From Micromonospora wenchangensis (GTDB taxonomy: Bacteria > Actinomycetota > Actinomycetes > Mycobacteriales > Micromonosporaceae), in the NCBI RefSeq assembly GCF_002210435.1, contig NZ_MZMV01000064.1:1-38886 (forward strand): a stretch of DNA of 38,886 bases, read 5' to 3'. The notes under the pieces were generated by a model that was given only the letters and a program-made list of their open reading frames with translations, did not search any database and was not told the origin of the DNA. The position numbers and the translations under genes are program-made. This document shows positions 30,927-38,206 of the stretch, piece after piece. Position 1 is the stretch's first letter; every line of letters begins with the position of its first letter.

Positions 30927-32111
30927 GTGCGACGTTGCCTGGCGGCGCTGGCCGCCGTCACCCTGCTGTCCCTGACCGCCTGCGCCACCGACGAACCGGG
31001 CGGGGGGCCGGCGGGCGGTTCCACCTCGGCCGCCGGCTCGGGCACCGGGGAGCAGTCGAAGTTCTTCGTGCAGGCCGACTACGACGCCGAGTTGGCGCTG
31101 CTCGACGCGACCCCGACCGGCCCGGCGGACAAGCCGTGGGAGCAGATGCTCAACCCGACCATGGTGGACACCAGCAAGTTCAGGAAGGCCGGTCCGCACA
31201 AGCTGTGCTTCTCCAACGCGGCGTTGAACAACCCGTGGCGGCAGGTCGGGTTCAAGACCATGCAGGCCGAGGTGGCCGCGCAGGGCAGCCGGATCAGCGA
31301 GTTCGTGCACGTCGACGCCGAGGGCAAGGACCAGAAGCAGATCGCCGACATCAACGACCTGCTCGGCAAGGGCTGCGACGCGCTGATCGTCTCGCCGAAC
31401 ACCACCGCCACGCTCACCCCGGCGGTCGAGGCGGCCTGCAAGGCGGGGCTGCCGGTGGTCGTCTTCGACCGTGGGGTCAGCACGAAGTGCCCGGTGACGT
31501 TCGTCAACCCGATCGGCGGCTACGGCTTCGGCCACGTCGGGGCCGAGTTCGTCAGCCAGCGGATGAAGCCGGGCGGCAAGGTCCTCGCCCTGCGCATCCT
31601 GCCCGGGGTCGACGTGCTGGAGACCCGCTGGTCGGCGGCGAAGGTGGCGTTCGACAAGGCGAAGGTCGACGTGGTGGGGGTGGAGTTCACCGACGGCGAC
31701 CCGGCCAAGACCAAGAAGATCGTCGACGACTACCTCCAGCGGTACGGCACCATCGACGGCGTCTGGATGGATGCCGGCGCGGTCGCCGTCGCGGCGGTCG
31801 AGGCGTTCCAGGACGCGGGCAAGCCGGTGCCGCCGATCAACGGCGAGGACCAGCTCGACTTCCTGAAGGTCTGGAAGGACAAGGGCCTCACCGCGATCGC
31901 GCCGACGTACCCGACGTACCAGTGGCGTACGCCGGTCATCGCCGCCCTGCGCATCCTCGACGGGCAGCAGGTGGCCAACCCGTGGAAGCTGCCCCAGCCG
32001 ACCATCACCCAGGACAACCTGGACCGGTATCTCGACCCGGGCATGCCGCCGCTGCACTACGCGATGTGCGGCTGCACCGACCTGCCCGGTTACCCGCAGC
32101 GCTGGAAGTAG
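30927..32111 (+). CDS. Sugar ABC transporter substrate-binding lipoprotein
   Basis: 394 residues from GTG 30927 (AAGGGGAAA upstream). The signal peptide has lipobox LTAC with lipidated Cys 19, then a Gly/Ser-rich tether. The two-lobe periplasmic-binding fold shows KLCFSNAALNNPWRQVGFKTMQAEV, DINDLLGKGCDALIVSPNTTATLTPAV, VVVFDRGV and GVWMDAGAVAVAAVEAFQDAGKP. Several extra cysteines (CFSN, KGCDA, AACKAG, KCPV, MCGC) are unusual for this family and may form disulfides outside the cell. The ligand is unknown; the epimerase that follows in the operon suggests a keto-sugar or one converted to it. Confidence 0.9.
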   Translation: MRRCLAALAAVTLLSLTACATDEPGGGPAGGSTSAAGSGTGEQSKFFVQADYDAELALLDATPTGPADKPWEQMLNPTMVDTSKFRKAGPHKLCFSNAALNNPWRQVGFKTMQAEVAAQGSRISEFVHVDAEGKDQKQIADINDLLGKGCDALIVSPNTTATLTPAVEAACKAGLPVVVFDRGVSTKCPVTFVNPIGGYGFGHVGAEFVSQRMKPGGKVLALRILPGVDVLETRWSAAKVAFDKAKVDVVGVEFTDGDPAKTKKIVDDYLQRYGTIDGVWMDAGAVAVAAVEAFQDAGKPVPPINGEDQLDFLKVWKDKGLTAIAPTYPTYQWRTPVIAALRILDGQQVANPWKLPQPTITQDNLDRYLDPGMPPLHYAMCGCTDLPGYPQRWK

Positions 32112-32116
32112 GCCCG

Positions 32117-32986
32117 GTGTACGCCTTCGGCGTGAACCCCTGGGTGTGGGCGTCGCCCGTCGACGACGAGGCCCTCGCCGCGCTGGTGCCGCGGATCGCG
32201 TCGTTCGGCTTCGACGCGGTGGAGCTGCCGATCGAGCAGCCGGGCGACTGGGACCCGGCCCGGACCCGGGACCTGCTGGCCGCGCACGGTCTGGTCGCGG
32301 CGGCGGTCTGTGCGGTCACCCCGCCGGGGCGGGAACTGGTCGACGCCGCCCCGGCGGTGGTGGAGTCGACTGTCGACTACCTGCGGGGGTGCGTGGCGAG
32401 CGCGGCGGCCGTCGGTGCGCCCTGCGTGGGCGGCCCGGTGTACGCCTCGGTCGGGCGTACCTGGCGGATGTCGGCGGCGGCGCGGGCGGCCTGCCACGCG
32501 GACTTCCGGCGGGCCCTGGCGCCGGTGGCCGAGCAGGCCGGTGGGTGCGGCGTGAGCATCGGGGTGGAGGCGCTGAACCGGTACGAGACGAGCGTGGTCA
32601 ACACCGTCGCGCAGACGATCGAGCTGATCGACGGGTTGCCGCCGAGCGTCGGCATCATGATCGACACGTATCACATGAACATCGAGGAGTCCGATCCGTA
32701 CGCGGCGCTCGCCGCCGCCGGCCCGTACATCAAGCACGTCCAGGTCAGTGGCACCCACCGGGGCGCTCCGGGGTCGGACCACTTCGACTGGCCGCGGTTC
32801 TTCGCGGTGCTGGGGGAAACCGGCTACCGGGGTGCGGTCTGCATCGAGTCGTTCACGGCGGAGAACGACACGATCGCCACCGCCGCGGCGATCTGGCGTC
32901 CGCTGGCACCCTCGCAGGACCGGCTCGCCACCGACGGCCTGCGGCACCTGCGGGCGGTCACGGCGGGCGTCCCCGCCGGGGGATAG
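32117..32986 (+). CDS. Sugar epimerase/isomerase of the D-tagatose 3-epimerase-like TIM-barrel family
   Basis: 289 residues from GTG 32117, 5 bases after the binding-protein stop (GGAAGTAGG upstream). AP-endonuclease-2-type barrel: E151 in VEALNRYETSVVNT, D183 and H186 in MIDTYHMNIEE, R215 and E244 in CIESF match the keto-hexose 3-epimerase pattern and give three of four metal ligands. At the fourth position (209, KHVQVSG) there is Gln where tagatose/psicose epimerases have His; hydroxypyruvate-isomerase-type relatives use Gln there. HRGAPGSDHFDW is the usual substrate loop. It probably epimerises or isomerises the imported sugar at C3, with substrate open. Last gene of the operon, followed by a hairpin. 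Confidence 0.87.
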   Translation: MYAFGVNPWVWASPVDDEALAALVPRIASFGFDAVELPIEQPGDWDPARTRDLLAAHGLVAAAVCAVTPPGRELVDAAPAVVESTVDYLRGCVASAAAVGAPCVGGPVYASVGRTWRMSAAARAACHADFRRALAPVAEQAGGCGVSIGVEALNRYETSVVNTVAQTIELIDGLPPSVGIMIDTYHMNIEESDPYAALAAAGPYIKHVQVSGTHRGAPGSDHFDWPRFFAVLGETGYRGAVCIESFTAENDTIATAAAIWRPLAPSQDRLATDGLRHLRAVTAGVPAGG

Positions 32987-33015
32987 GGCCTTCGGGGCGG
33001 TCCGTCGGGACGTCT

Positions 33016-33053
33016 CGTCGGGGTGGCCGGACCATCGGCCGGTCACCCCGACG
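33016..33053 (+). terminator. Terminator of the second ABC operon
   Basis: A 15-bp stem with one mismatch, 33016-33030 with 33039-33053, and an 8-base loop, starting 30 bases after the epimerase stop. Confidence 0.75.
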
Positions 33054-33077
33054 TCCTGCCGGCGGCAGGAGTCTCGT

Positions 33078-33093
33078 CCTTGTCTTGACAAGG
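33078..33093 (+). promoter_or_regulatory. Palindrome overlapping a consensus -35 before the CBM2 gene
   Basis: CCTTGTC-TT-GACAAGG has perfect 7-bp arms and contains TTGACA (33085-33090). The best -10 18 bases later, GACAGT (33109-33114), is weak, which suits an activated or repressed promoter for the gene at 33157. Confidence 0.45.
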
Positions 33094-33156
33094 CCGGCGG
33101 AACCGCAGGACAGTCGTCATACGTATTGATCCTCAACGATTTATGGCGGGTGTGAC

Positions 33157-34233
33157 ATGCGAAAGTCGCTGACGGCTGTGGTCGCCGTCGTTGTCGCCAT
33201 GGTGGGCGTGCTGGCAGCGGTCCTGCACGCCAGCGCGGCGAGCGCCGCAGCCGGGTGCCGGGTGAACTACGTCGTCACCAGCCAGTGGACCGGCGGCTTC
33301 AGCGCCGACGTCACGGTCACCAACCTCGGTGACCCGATCAGCGGCTGGACGCTGCGGTTCGGCTTCCCCGCGGTCGACCAGCGGATCGCGCAGACCTGGA
33401 GCGCCACCTGGGCCCAGTCGGGCCAGCAGGTCACCGCGACCAACCTCAGCTGGAACGCCAACCTGGGCACCAACGCCTCGACCACCATCGGCTTCGTCGG
33501 TTCCTGGTTCCTCAGCAACCCCACGCCGCCGTCGTTCACCCTCAACGGGGTGGCCTGCACCGGCGGGGTCGTGCCCAGCGTGACGCCGACCCGCACGACG
33601 CCGCCGCCGGTCGCCGACTACCCGGCGATCGTCACCTGGCTCAGCCCGGCCGCCGGGGCGGTCTACACCGCGCCGGGTCCCGTGCCGTTGGCGGCGACCG
33701 CGACCGTGGGCGGCGGCCACTACATCACCGGGGTGTCGTTCCGGGTGGACGGCGTCACGGTGGCCCAGGGGACGAGGTCCGCCGGCGACCGGTTCGACGC
33801 GTCGTGGACCCCGCCGGTCGGGGCCCCCGGCACCAGCACCACCTACGTGCTGAACGTCTCCGCCGGCACCGACCAGTCGCTGTCCGGGGGCGCCCCGCCC
33901 CGGCTGGTCACCGTGGTCACGCCCCCGACCAGCGGGGCCAACCAGCCCCCGGCGGTGGCGCTGAGTACCCCCGGCGGGCAGACCTACTTCCTCGAACCGA
34001 CCACCGTCACGCTGGTCGCCGACGTCACCGACGCCGACGCCGGGGACGCGGTCGACCGGGTGGAGCTGTACCTCGGCGGGACCAGGCTGGCCGCGACGCC
34101 GACCCGCAGTGGACAGCGCTTCCAGTTCCAGCTCGACCTGGCGGCGGCCACGTCGTCGACGTTCACCGTCCGGGCGTACGACACCCACGGTGGCGTCGGC
34201 ATCTCCAACCCGCTGACCTTCACCATCCGGTAG
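33157..34233 (+). CDS. Secreted cellulose-binding (CBM2-like) protein with Ig-like repeats, no catalytic domain seen
   Basis: 358 residues. Signal peptide about 1-31 (VVAVVVAMVGVLAAVL...ASAA). CBM2-type module about 33-133: C34 and C133 could form the usual terminal disulfide, and the surface aromatics W44, W64, W81, W86 and W98 lie in the order expected (QWTGGF, ISGWTLRFGFP, TWSATW, LSWNANL). A Thr/Pro linker leads to two bacterial Ig-like domains (about 150-250 and 260-358) with SPAAGAVYTAPGPVPLAATAT and PGGQTYFLEPTTVTLVADVTDAD repeats. No glycosidase, esterase or LPMO motif is present. It may be a substrate-tethering or wall-anchored binding protein, or the remnant of a larger enzyme. The ribosome site before ATG 33157 is weak. 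Confidence 0.83.
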   Translation: MRKSLTAVVAVVVAMVGVLAAVLHASAASAAAGCRVNYVVTSQWTGGFSADVTVTNLGDPISGWTLRFGFPAVDQRIAQTWSATWAQSGQQVTATNLSWNANLGTNASTTIGFVGSWFLSNPTPPSFTLNGVACTGGVVPSVTPTRTTPPPVADYPAIVTWLSPAAGAVYTAPGPVPLAATATVGGGHYITGVSFRVDGVTVAQGTRSAGDRFDASWTPPVGAPGTSTTYVLNVSAGTDQSLSGGAPPRLVTVVTPPTSGANQPPAVALSTPGGQTYFLEPTTVTLVADVTDADAGDAVDRVELYLGGTRLAATPTRSGQRFQFQLDLAAATSSTFTVRAYDTHGGVGISNPLTFTIR

Positions 34234-34298
34234 CCCGGCGGCGCTGTCCGCGCCGCCCACCCACCCGGACGCCGATGTCCTAGGATGCTTTAGGGGTG

Positions 34299-34325
34299 GT
34301 GCCCCGCGTCACCGGCGCGGGGCAC
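34299..34325 (+). terminator. Hairpin between the CBM2 and cold-shock genes
   Basis: A 10-bp perfect stem, 34299-34308 with 34316-34325, loop 7, 66 bases after the CBM2 stop. It could equally lie in the cold-shock leader. Confidence 0.55.
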
Positions 34326-34458
34326 GACCATGACCACGCGACCGCACGCGAGTAGGGGTTCCGGAACGGGGCCCGCCCACTACCATGGGTGCTGCGCCGG
34401 AAACGGCGCGGCGACGTTTCTGTTCTGGTTGCTCCTGTTTCGTGGGGTGGTGGTCGCG

Positions 34459-34896
34459 GTGGCGGTCGGTACGATTCTCAGCTTCGACGACGTGAAGGGG
34501 TACGGCTTCATCAGCCCGGAGGGCGGTGGTGAGGACGTCTTCGTGCACGCGAACGACTTCGGCGACCAGCGCCCGTCGGTCGCGCCCGGGATGCGGGTGG
34601 AGTTCGAGTCGGTGGAGGGCAACCGCGGGATCAAGGCGCTCTACGCGCGCCTGCTCAACCCCGGTGCCCCGGTCGCGTCCCGCCCGGCGGCGTCCGCCGC
34701 GCCGACCGTGACCCGGCTGCCGGTGACCGACCGGGGCGACGACGACGAGTGCGACGTCCTGACCGCCTTCACCTTCCGGTCCAACATCACCGACCTGCTG
34801 GTGGAGCAGGTGCCGACGCTCACCGGCGCCCAGATCAGCCAGATCCGGCAGCACCTCACGCAGTTCGCCCGTTCCCACGGGTGGATCGAGGACTGA
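34459..34896 (+). CDS. Cold-shock-domain protein with C-terminal helical extension
   Basis: 145 residues. The N-terminal 66 residues form a cold-shock domain: GTILSFDDVKGYGFI (RNP1 KGYGFI), DVFVHANDF (RNP2) and GMRVEFESVEGNRGIKAL. It binds single-stranded RNA or DNA. After an Ala/Pro-rich linker comes a conserved-looking tail of about 55 residues (ECDVLTAF...HGWIED), absent from classical CspA of about 70 residues. GTG 34459 was chosen because the CSD begins two codons later and GGGGTGG lies about 8 bases upstream. The frame is open to 34330, but that stretch is unlike any CSD N-terminus. The long leader (over 130 bases after the last hairpin) fits RNA-level control, which is inference. Confidence 0.85.
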   Translation: MAVGTILSFDDVKGYGFISPEGGGEDVFVHANDFGDQRPSVAPGMRVEFESVEGNRGIKALYARLLNPGAPVASRPAASAAPTVTRLPVTDRGDDDECDVLTAFTFRSNITDLLVEQVPTLTGAQISQIRQHLTQFARSHGWIED

Positions 34897-34903
34897 CCCC
34901 CGT

Positions 34904-34938
34904 CCGGTGCGGGCCCACCGGCGGTGGGCCCGCACCGG
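34904..34938. terminator. Bidirectional terminator between cold-shock and glycosidase-like genes
   Basis: A 17-bp perfect inverted repeat, 34904-34920 with 34922-34938, fills almost the whole gap between convergent stops at 34896 and 34941. Confidence 0.8.
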
Positions 34939-34940
34939 CG

Positions 34941-36524
34941 TCAGCCGGCGGCGTAGGCGTACCGCGAGGTCCGCTCGGCGAGCCAGAGCCACCGGCGTTG
35001 CACCTCGCCGCTGGTGGCCGCGACCATGCCGAGCGCGTCGGCGGACACGGCGCCCAGCGCCGCACCGGTCGCCGTCGGATCGTCGAGCAGCGCCGCGCCG
35101 TCGCGGAACGCCTCCGCCTCGGCCGCGCCGCCGAACCGGGGCGCGACCTCGTCGCGCCAGAAGTCGGCCCAGGCCAGCTCCGGGTTCCAGGAGAACCGGG
35201 CGTACGCCAGGTAGCTGATCTCGTTGGTCGGGTGGTAAGCCGACGGCTCGGCGAAGATGGTCAGCCCGCGCATCCCGGCCGCCCCGGACCGGCCAGCCAT
35301 GTCGGCGTACATGTCGGGAACCCAGGAGTGGCGCTGCCGGTTCCACTGTGAACCGGCATGGGTGCGCAGCACGTTCGTGGTGTGCGGGAGCCGTTCGACG
35401 TGCGCGGCGGTCAACCGGTCCCGCTGGTCGTACCAGAAGGCCCGGTTCACGCAGTACTGGTAGGCGACGTCGTCGGGCAGGTCGGCCAGGGGCTTCTGGG
35501 CGTCGAGGTCGAAGATGTTGTCCCAGTACACCTCGACGAGGTGGCGCAGCGGCACCCCGGCCGGTCCGGGCCGCCGGGCCGTAGCCAGCAGCGTCGGGTA
35601 CACCGACCGCATCGCCTCGTACGACCAGGAGGTGCGCTCGCCCCCGGTGCGGGTGGCACACCGGGCGCAGGCGCAACTGCCGTAGTCGCCGGTCTCGAAG
35701 TTGATCCCACCCACCGGCAGGGTGTCGAGCAGCCAGTCGATGGCGTCGCGGTGCCAGGCCAGGTTGTCCGGCTGGGACGGGCAGGCCGCCATCATGTACT
35801 CGCTGGCCGGGAAGTGCAGGTCACCGAACTCGTCGATGTCGAAGCCCACCTTCTTCGGCAGCTCGGCGGCGAGGTCGGGGCGCTGCCGCAGCCAGGTGGC
35901 CAGGTTGTAGCGGTGCCGGCCGTCGAAGTAGATCCCGCCGTAGGCGTTGACGCCGACCCCGGCGATGATCCGCACGCCCCGGGCGTTGGCGTACTCGCAC
36001 AGGTCACGGGCCGCGGCGACGCCGCCGTGAGCGTCGCGCAGCAGACCGTACACGACGATGCCGCCGATGCGTTCCCGGGAGCAGAAGTCGACCAGGCGAC
36101 GGTAGTCGGCGCCGAACGCGTCGGCGGACTTCGCGTACGGGTTGAGCGCGCCGATCTCCTGCTGACCGAGCTGACGGGTGTCCCAGTTGGTGGAGTGGTC
36201 CCAGGTCCACAGGGTGCGCAGCGGCAGCCCGGGGGTGCTCACCGTGCTGCCCACCGGCAGCCCGGCGGGGGTGGCGGCGGCGACCAGGGCGCGGGCGGCG
36301 TACACCAGGCCGACGAACGGGTCGCCGACCAGCCGGATCTCACCCTGTTCCGGCACGTCGACGCGGTGGCCGCCCTCGGGCAGCGCCGGGTCGGCGACGA
36401 ACCGGACCGGCACGGCGTCGGCACCGCCCGCACCCCACGCCGCGCGGAGCAGGTCGGCGGCGAACGGGGCGTGCTCGGCCCCGAGCACCCGTACCCCGGA
36501 AAGCTGGCGGAACGACGACATCAT
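34941..36524 (-). CDS. Putative cytoplasmic glycoside hydrolase (GH67/GH20-like N-domain plus TIM barrel)
   Basis: 527 residues from ATG 36524 (ATGA overlap with the YciI gene; GGGAGG just upstream; the next ATG is better spaced and also possible). No signal peptide. The N-terminal segment (about 20-95; GEIRLVGDPFVGLVYAARALV) resembles the small alpha/beta domain before the barrel of alpha-glucuronidases and hexosaminidases. The barrel begins PLRTLWTWDHSTNWD and includes GVRIIAGVGVNAYGG, then GINFETGDYGSCACARC with a candidate catalytic Glu beside a C-x-C-x-x-C cluster, and FAEPSAYHPTNEISYLAYARFSWNP near the end. The family cannot be fixed from sequence alone; a substrate such as a uronic-acid or aminosugar glycoside is only a guess. 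Third or last gene of the leftward regulator operon. Confidence 0.6.
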   Translation of the reverse strand: MMSSFRQLSGVRVLGAEHAPFAADLLRAAWGAGGADAVPVRFVADPALPEGGHRVDVPEQGEIRLVGDPFVGLVYAARALVAAATPAGLPVGSTVSTPGLPLRTLWTWDHSTNWDTRQLGQQEIGALNPYAKSADAFGADYRRLVDFCSRERIGGIVVYGLLRDAHGGVAAARDLCEYANARGVRIIAGVGVNAYGGIYFDGRHRYNLATWLRQRPDLAAELPKKVGFDIDEFGDLHFPASEYMMAACPSQPDNLAWHRDAIDWLLDTLPVGGINFETGDYGSCACARCATRTGGERTSWSYEAMRSVYPTLLATARRPGPAGVPLRHLVEVYWDNIFDLDAQKPLADLPDDVAYQYCVNRAFWYDQRDRLTAAHVERLPHTTNVLRTHAGSQWNRQRHSWVPDMYADMAGRSGAAGMRGLTIFAEPSAYHPTNEISYLAYARFSWNPELAWADFWRDEVAPRFGGAAEAEAFRDGAALLDDPTATGAALGAVSADALGMVAATSGEVQRRWLWLAERTSRYAYAAG

Positions 36525-36844
36525 GGCCTCCCGATGGTCGGAGCGGTGGCGGCCAGGTAGTCGACCACGTCGATCGCGGTCCACACCCCGTGCCGCCAGT
36601 AGGGGTCCTGTTCGAGACGGGCGCGGGCGGCGGGCGCGTCGGCGGCCCGCAGCACCAGCACCGAGGCGCGCAGGTCGGCGCGGGCCCCGACGACGAGGGC
36701 GGTGCCGTCGGCGAGCAGGTCGCGCATGTGCGCCAGGTGCGCGGCCCGGTGCGGTTCCCGCCGGAGCGCGGCGTCGGCGGCGAAGGTGGCGGTGACCAGG
36801 TAGGTCGGTGTGAAGCGCAGCTCCCCGGTGGCGGTGTGGCTCAC
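36521..36844 (-). CDS. YciI-like (YCII domain) protein
   Basis: 107 residues from GTG 36844, with 4-base overlaps to the gene on each side (GTGA upstream, ATGA downstream). The ferredoxin-like YCII fold shows as TYLVTATFAADAALRREPHRAAHLAHMRDLLADGTALVVGA then SVLVLRAADAPAARARLEQDPYWRHGVWTAIDVVDY. The conserved R-x-x-H-x-x-H-L helix and DPY(W) motif fit. YciI proteins are small enzymes or ligand binders often found beside catabolic genes; this one resembles muconolactone-isomerase-like members but a reaction cannot be assigned. Tight coupling makes it part of the glycosidase-like pathway. Confidence 0.83.
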   Translation of the reverse strand: MSHTATGELRFTPTYLVTATFAADAALRREPHRAAHLAHMRDLLADGTALVVGARADLRASVLVLRAADAPAARARLEQDPYWRHGVWTAIDVVDYLAATAPTIGRP

Positions 36845-38163
36845 GTGTCGGCTCCGATCGCGCCGAGCAGCCGCTGCATGGCGACCCGGTAGACGGTCTG
36901 CGGGCGGCCCGCGCCGGTGCTGACGTGCACCCCGACCTCCTCGGCGAAGCCGGCCGCGCGCAGCGCGTTGAGCAGCCGGCGAGCCGAGCGGGCCTCCACC
37001 CCGTAGGCGTCGGCCAGGCCCCGGGCGGTGATCTGGTCGGGGTCCATCTGGTGCAGCGCCTCCAGCAGCCGCCGGGTGGACAGCGGGCCGATCCGGAGCT
37101 GCTCGGAGACGCGCAGCATGCCCGGTCCCGTTTCGCGCAGCCGGGGACGCACGGCGGTCTGCCGGCTGGAGTGGACCTCCCCGTCGGGGAAGACCACGTG
37201 GGTGTCGCCGCTGTGCCGGCCCAGCGCCAGGGCCTTGCGGGCGTTGTCCTCGGCGGCGGCGATGGTGGTGCCGGCGCCGAAACCGACGGCGTGCTCGACG
37301 TCGACGCCGCGCAGGGTGAGCAGGGAGGCGTGCCCGTCGCGGTGCCGGGCCAGGGCGCTCTCCACGGTGCCCCGGGTGGTGGTGATCAGCATCGTCCGGT
37401 CGTCGACGGTGGCGAGCCGGCCGCGCATCCGTTCGGCGTGTTCCAGCAGCGCCTCGCGGACCCGTAGCCGCTGCCGTTCGGCCTGGTACGGGTCCTGCGC
37501 CCGCTGGGTGGGGACGCCCAGGTCGACCATCATCACCGCGATCTGGGTGGCCCGGGACTGGCGTACCTCGGCGGCGAGCCAGGCCCGGCGCAGCGCGTCG
37601 CGGACCGACGCCCGGGTGTGTTCGACGCGCCACACCGGCACCCCGCTGTCGGCGAGGTCCCGGTGCACCGCGCCGAGGCAGGTCAGGCACGCCTCGACCG
37701 CGCCCGAGGCGTACCGTTCCCGGTGGTAGGCGGTGATCTCGTCGAGGCCGGAGAAGAGCAGCCCGGACGAGTCGGCGATGGGCAGGATCTCGGTGGGCGG
37801 CTCGACCTCGATGTCGTGGTACGTCTCCCGGACGGTCTCCGCCTCGATGGTGTCGACGCTGACCCGGGGCAGCCGTCCGCCGGTGGCCAGCAGGATCCGC
37901 GACAGCGTGCGGTAGAGGTCGATGCCGGCGTGCCGGACGTAGTCGATCTCGGCGCGCAGTTCGCCGGTGGCCGTGGCGAAGGCGTACGGGATGCGCCCGG
38001 TGAACAGCAGCACCTGGCACATCTCGTCCAGCTCGCGGGCCAGGTCGGGGGCCTGCTCCGGCCGGGTGTACGCGCGGGTGGTGATCGCCTCCGCGCGGCC
38101 CTCCCCGGCCGCGACCTCCCGGACGAGCCGGATCGAGTCCTCCGGGCCGATGATGCCGATCAC
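36841..38163 (-). CDS. Cytoplasmic sensor-regulator: N-terminal effector domain, nucleotidyl-cyclase/GGDEF-fold domain and C-terminal winged HTH
   Basis: 440 residues from GTG 38163 (GGAGG 4 bases upstream). The N-terminal part (about 1-190) begins MIGIIGPEDSIRLVREVA and carries CQVLLFTGRIPYAFATA, like a PrpR-type or periplasmic-binding-like sensing domain. The middle (about 204-325) reads QIAVMMVDLG...RLRVREALLEHA...ATVDDRTMLITTTRGTVESAL...GFGAGTTIAAAEDNARKALALG, the pattern of a GGDEF/GTP-cyclohydrolase-III-like palm domain, without a GGDEF signature. The C-terminal winged helix (about 370-435) shows ITARGLADAYGVEARSARRLLNALRAAGF. It most likely controls this operon in response to a small molecule or nucleotide. 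I know no named member. It lies 43 bases after the SDR and is coupled to the YciI gene. Confidence 0.72.
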   Translation of the reverse strand: MIGIIGPEDSIRLVREVAAGEGRAEAITTRAYTRPEQAPDLARELDEMCQVLLFTGRIPYAFATATGELRAEIDYVRHAGIDLYRTLSRILLATGGRLPRVSVDTIEAETVRETYHDIEVEPPTEILPIADSSGLLFSGLDEITAYHRERYASGAVEACLTCLGAVHRDLADSGVPVWRVEHTRASVRDALRRAWLAAEVRQSRATQIAVMMVDLGVPTQRAQDPYQAERQRLRVREALLEHAERMRGRLATVDDRTMLITTTRGTVESALARHRDGHASLLTLRGVDVEHAVGFGAGTTIAAAEDNARKALALGRHSGDTHVVFPDGEVHSSRQTAVRPRLRETGPGMLRVSEQLRIGPLSTRRLLEALHQMDPDQITARGLADAYGVEARSARRLLNALRAAGFAEEVGVHVSTGAGRPQTVYRVAMQRLLGAIGADT

Positions 38164-38206
38164 AATGCCTCCACGTGGTGTGCCGCTGCCCTGGTGGGTG
38201 GGGTGC

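Noticed and set aside
34330..34458. Upstream extension of the cold-shock protein (MTTRPHASRG...)
   Set aside because: It does not resemble a cold-shock N-terminus and has no ribosome site. The region looks like a leader.
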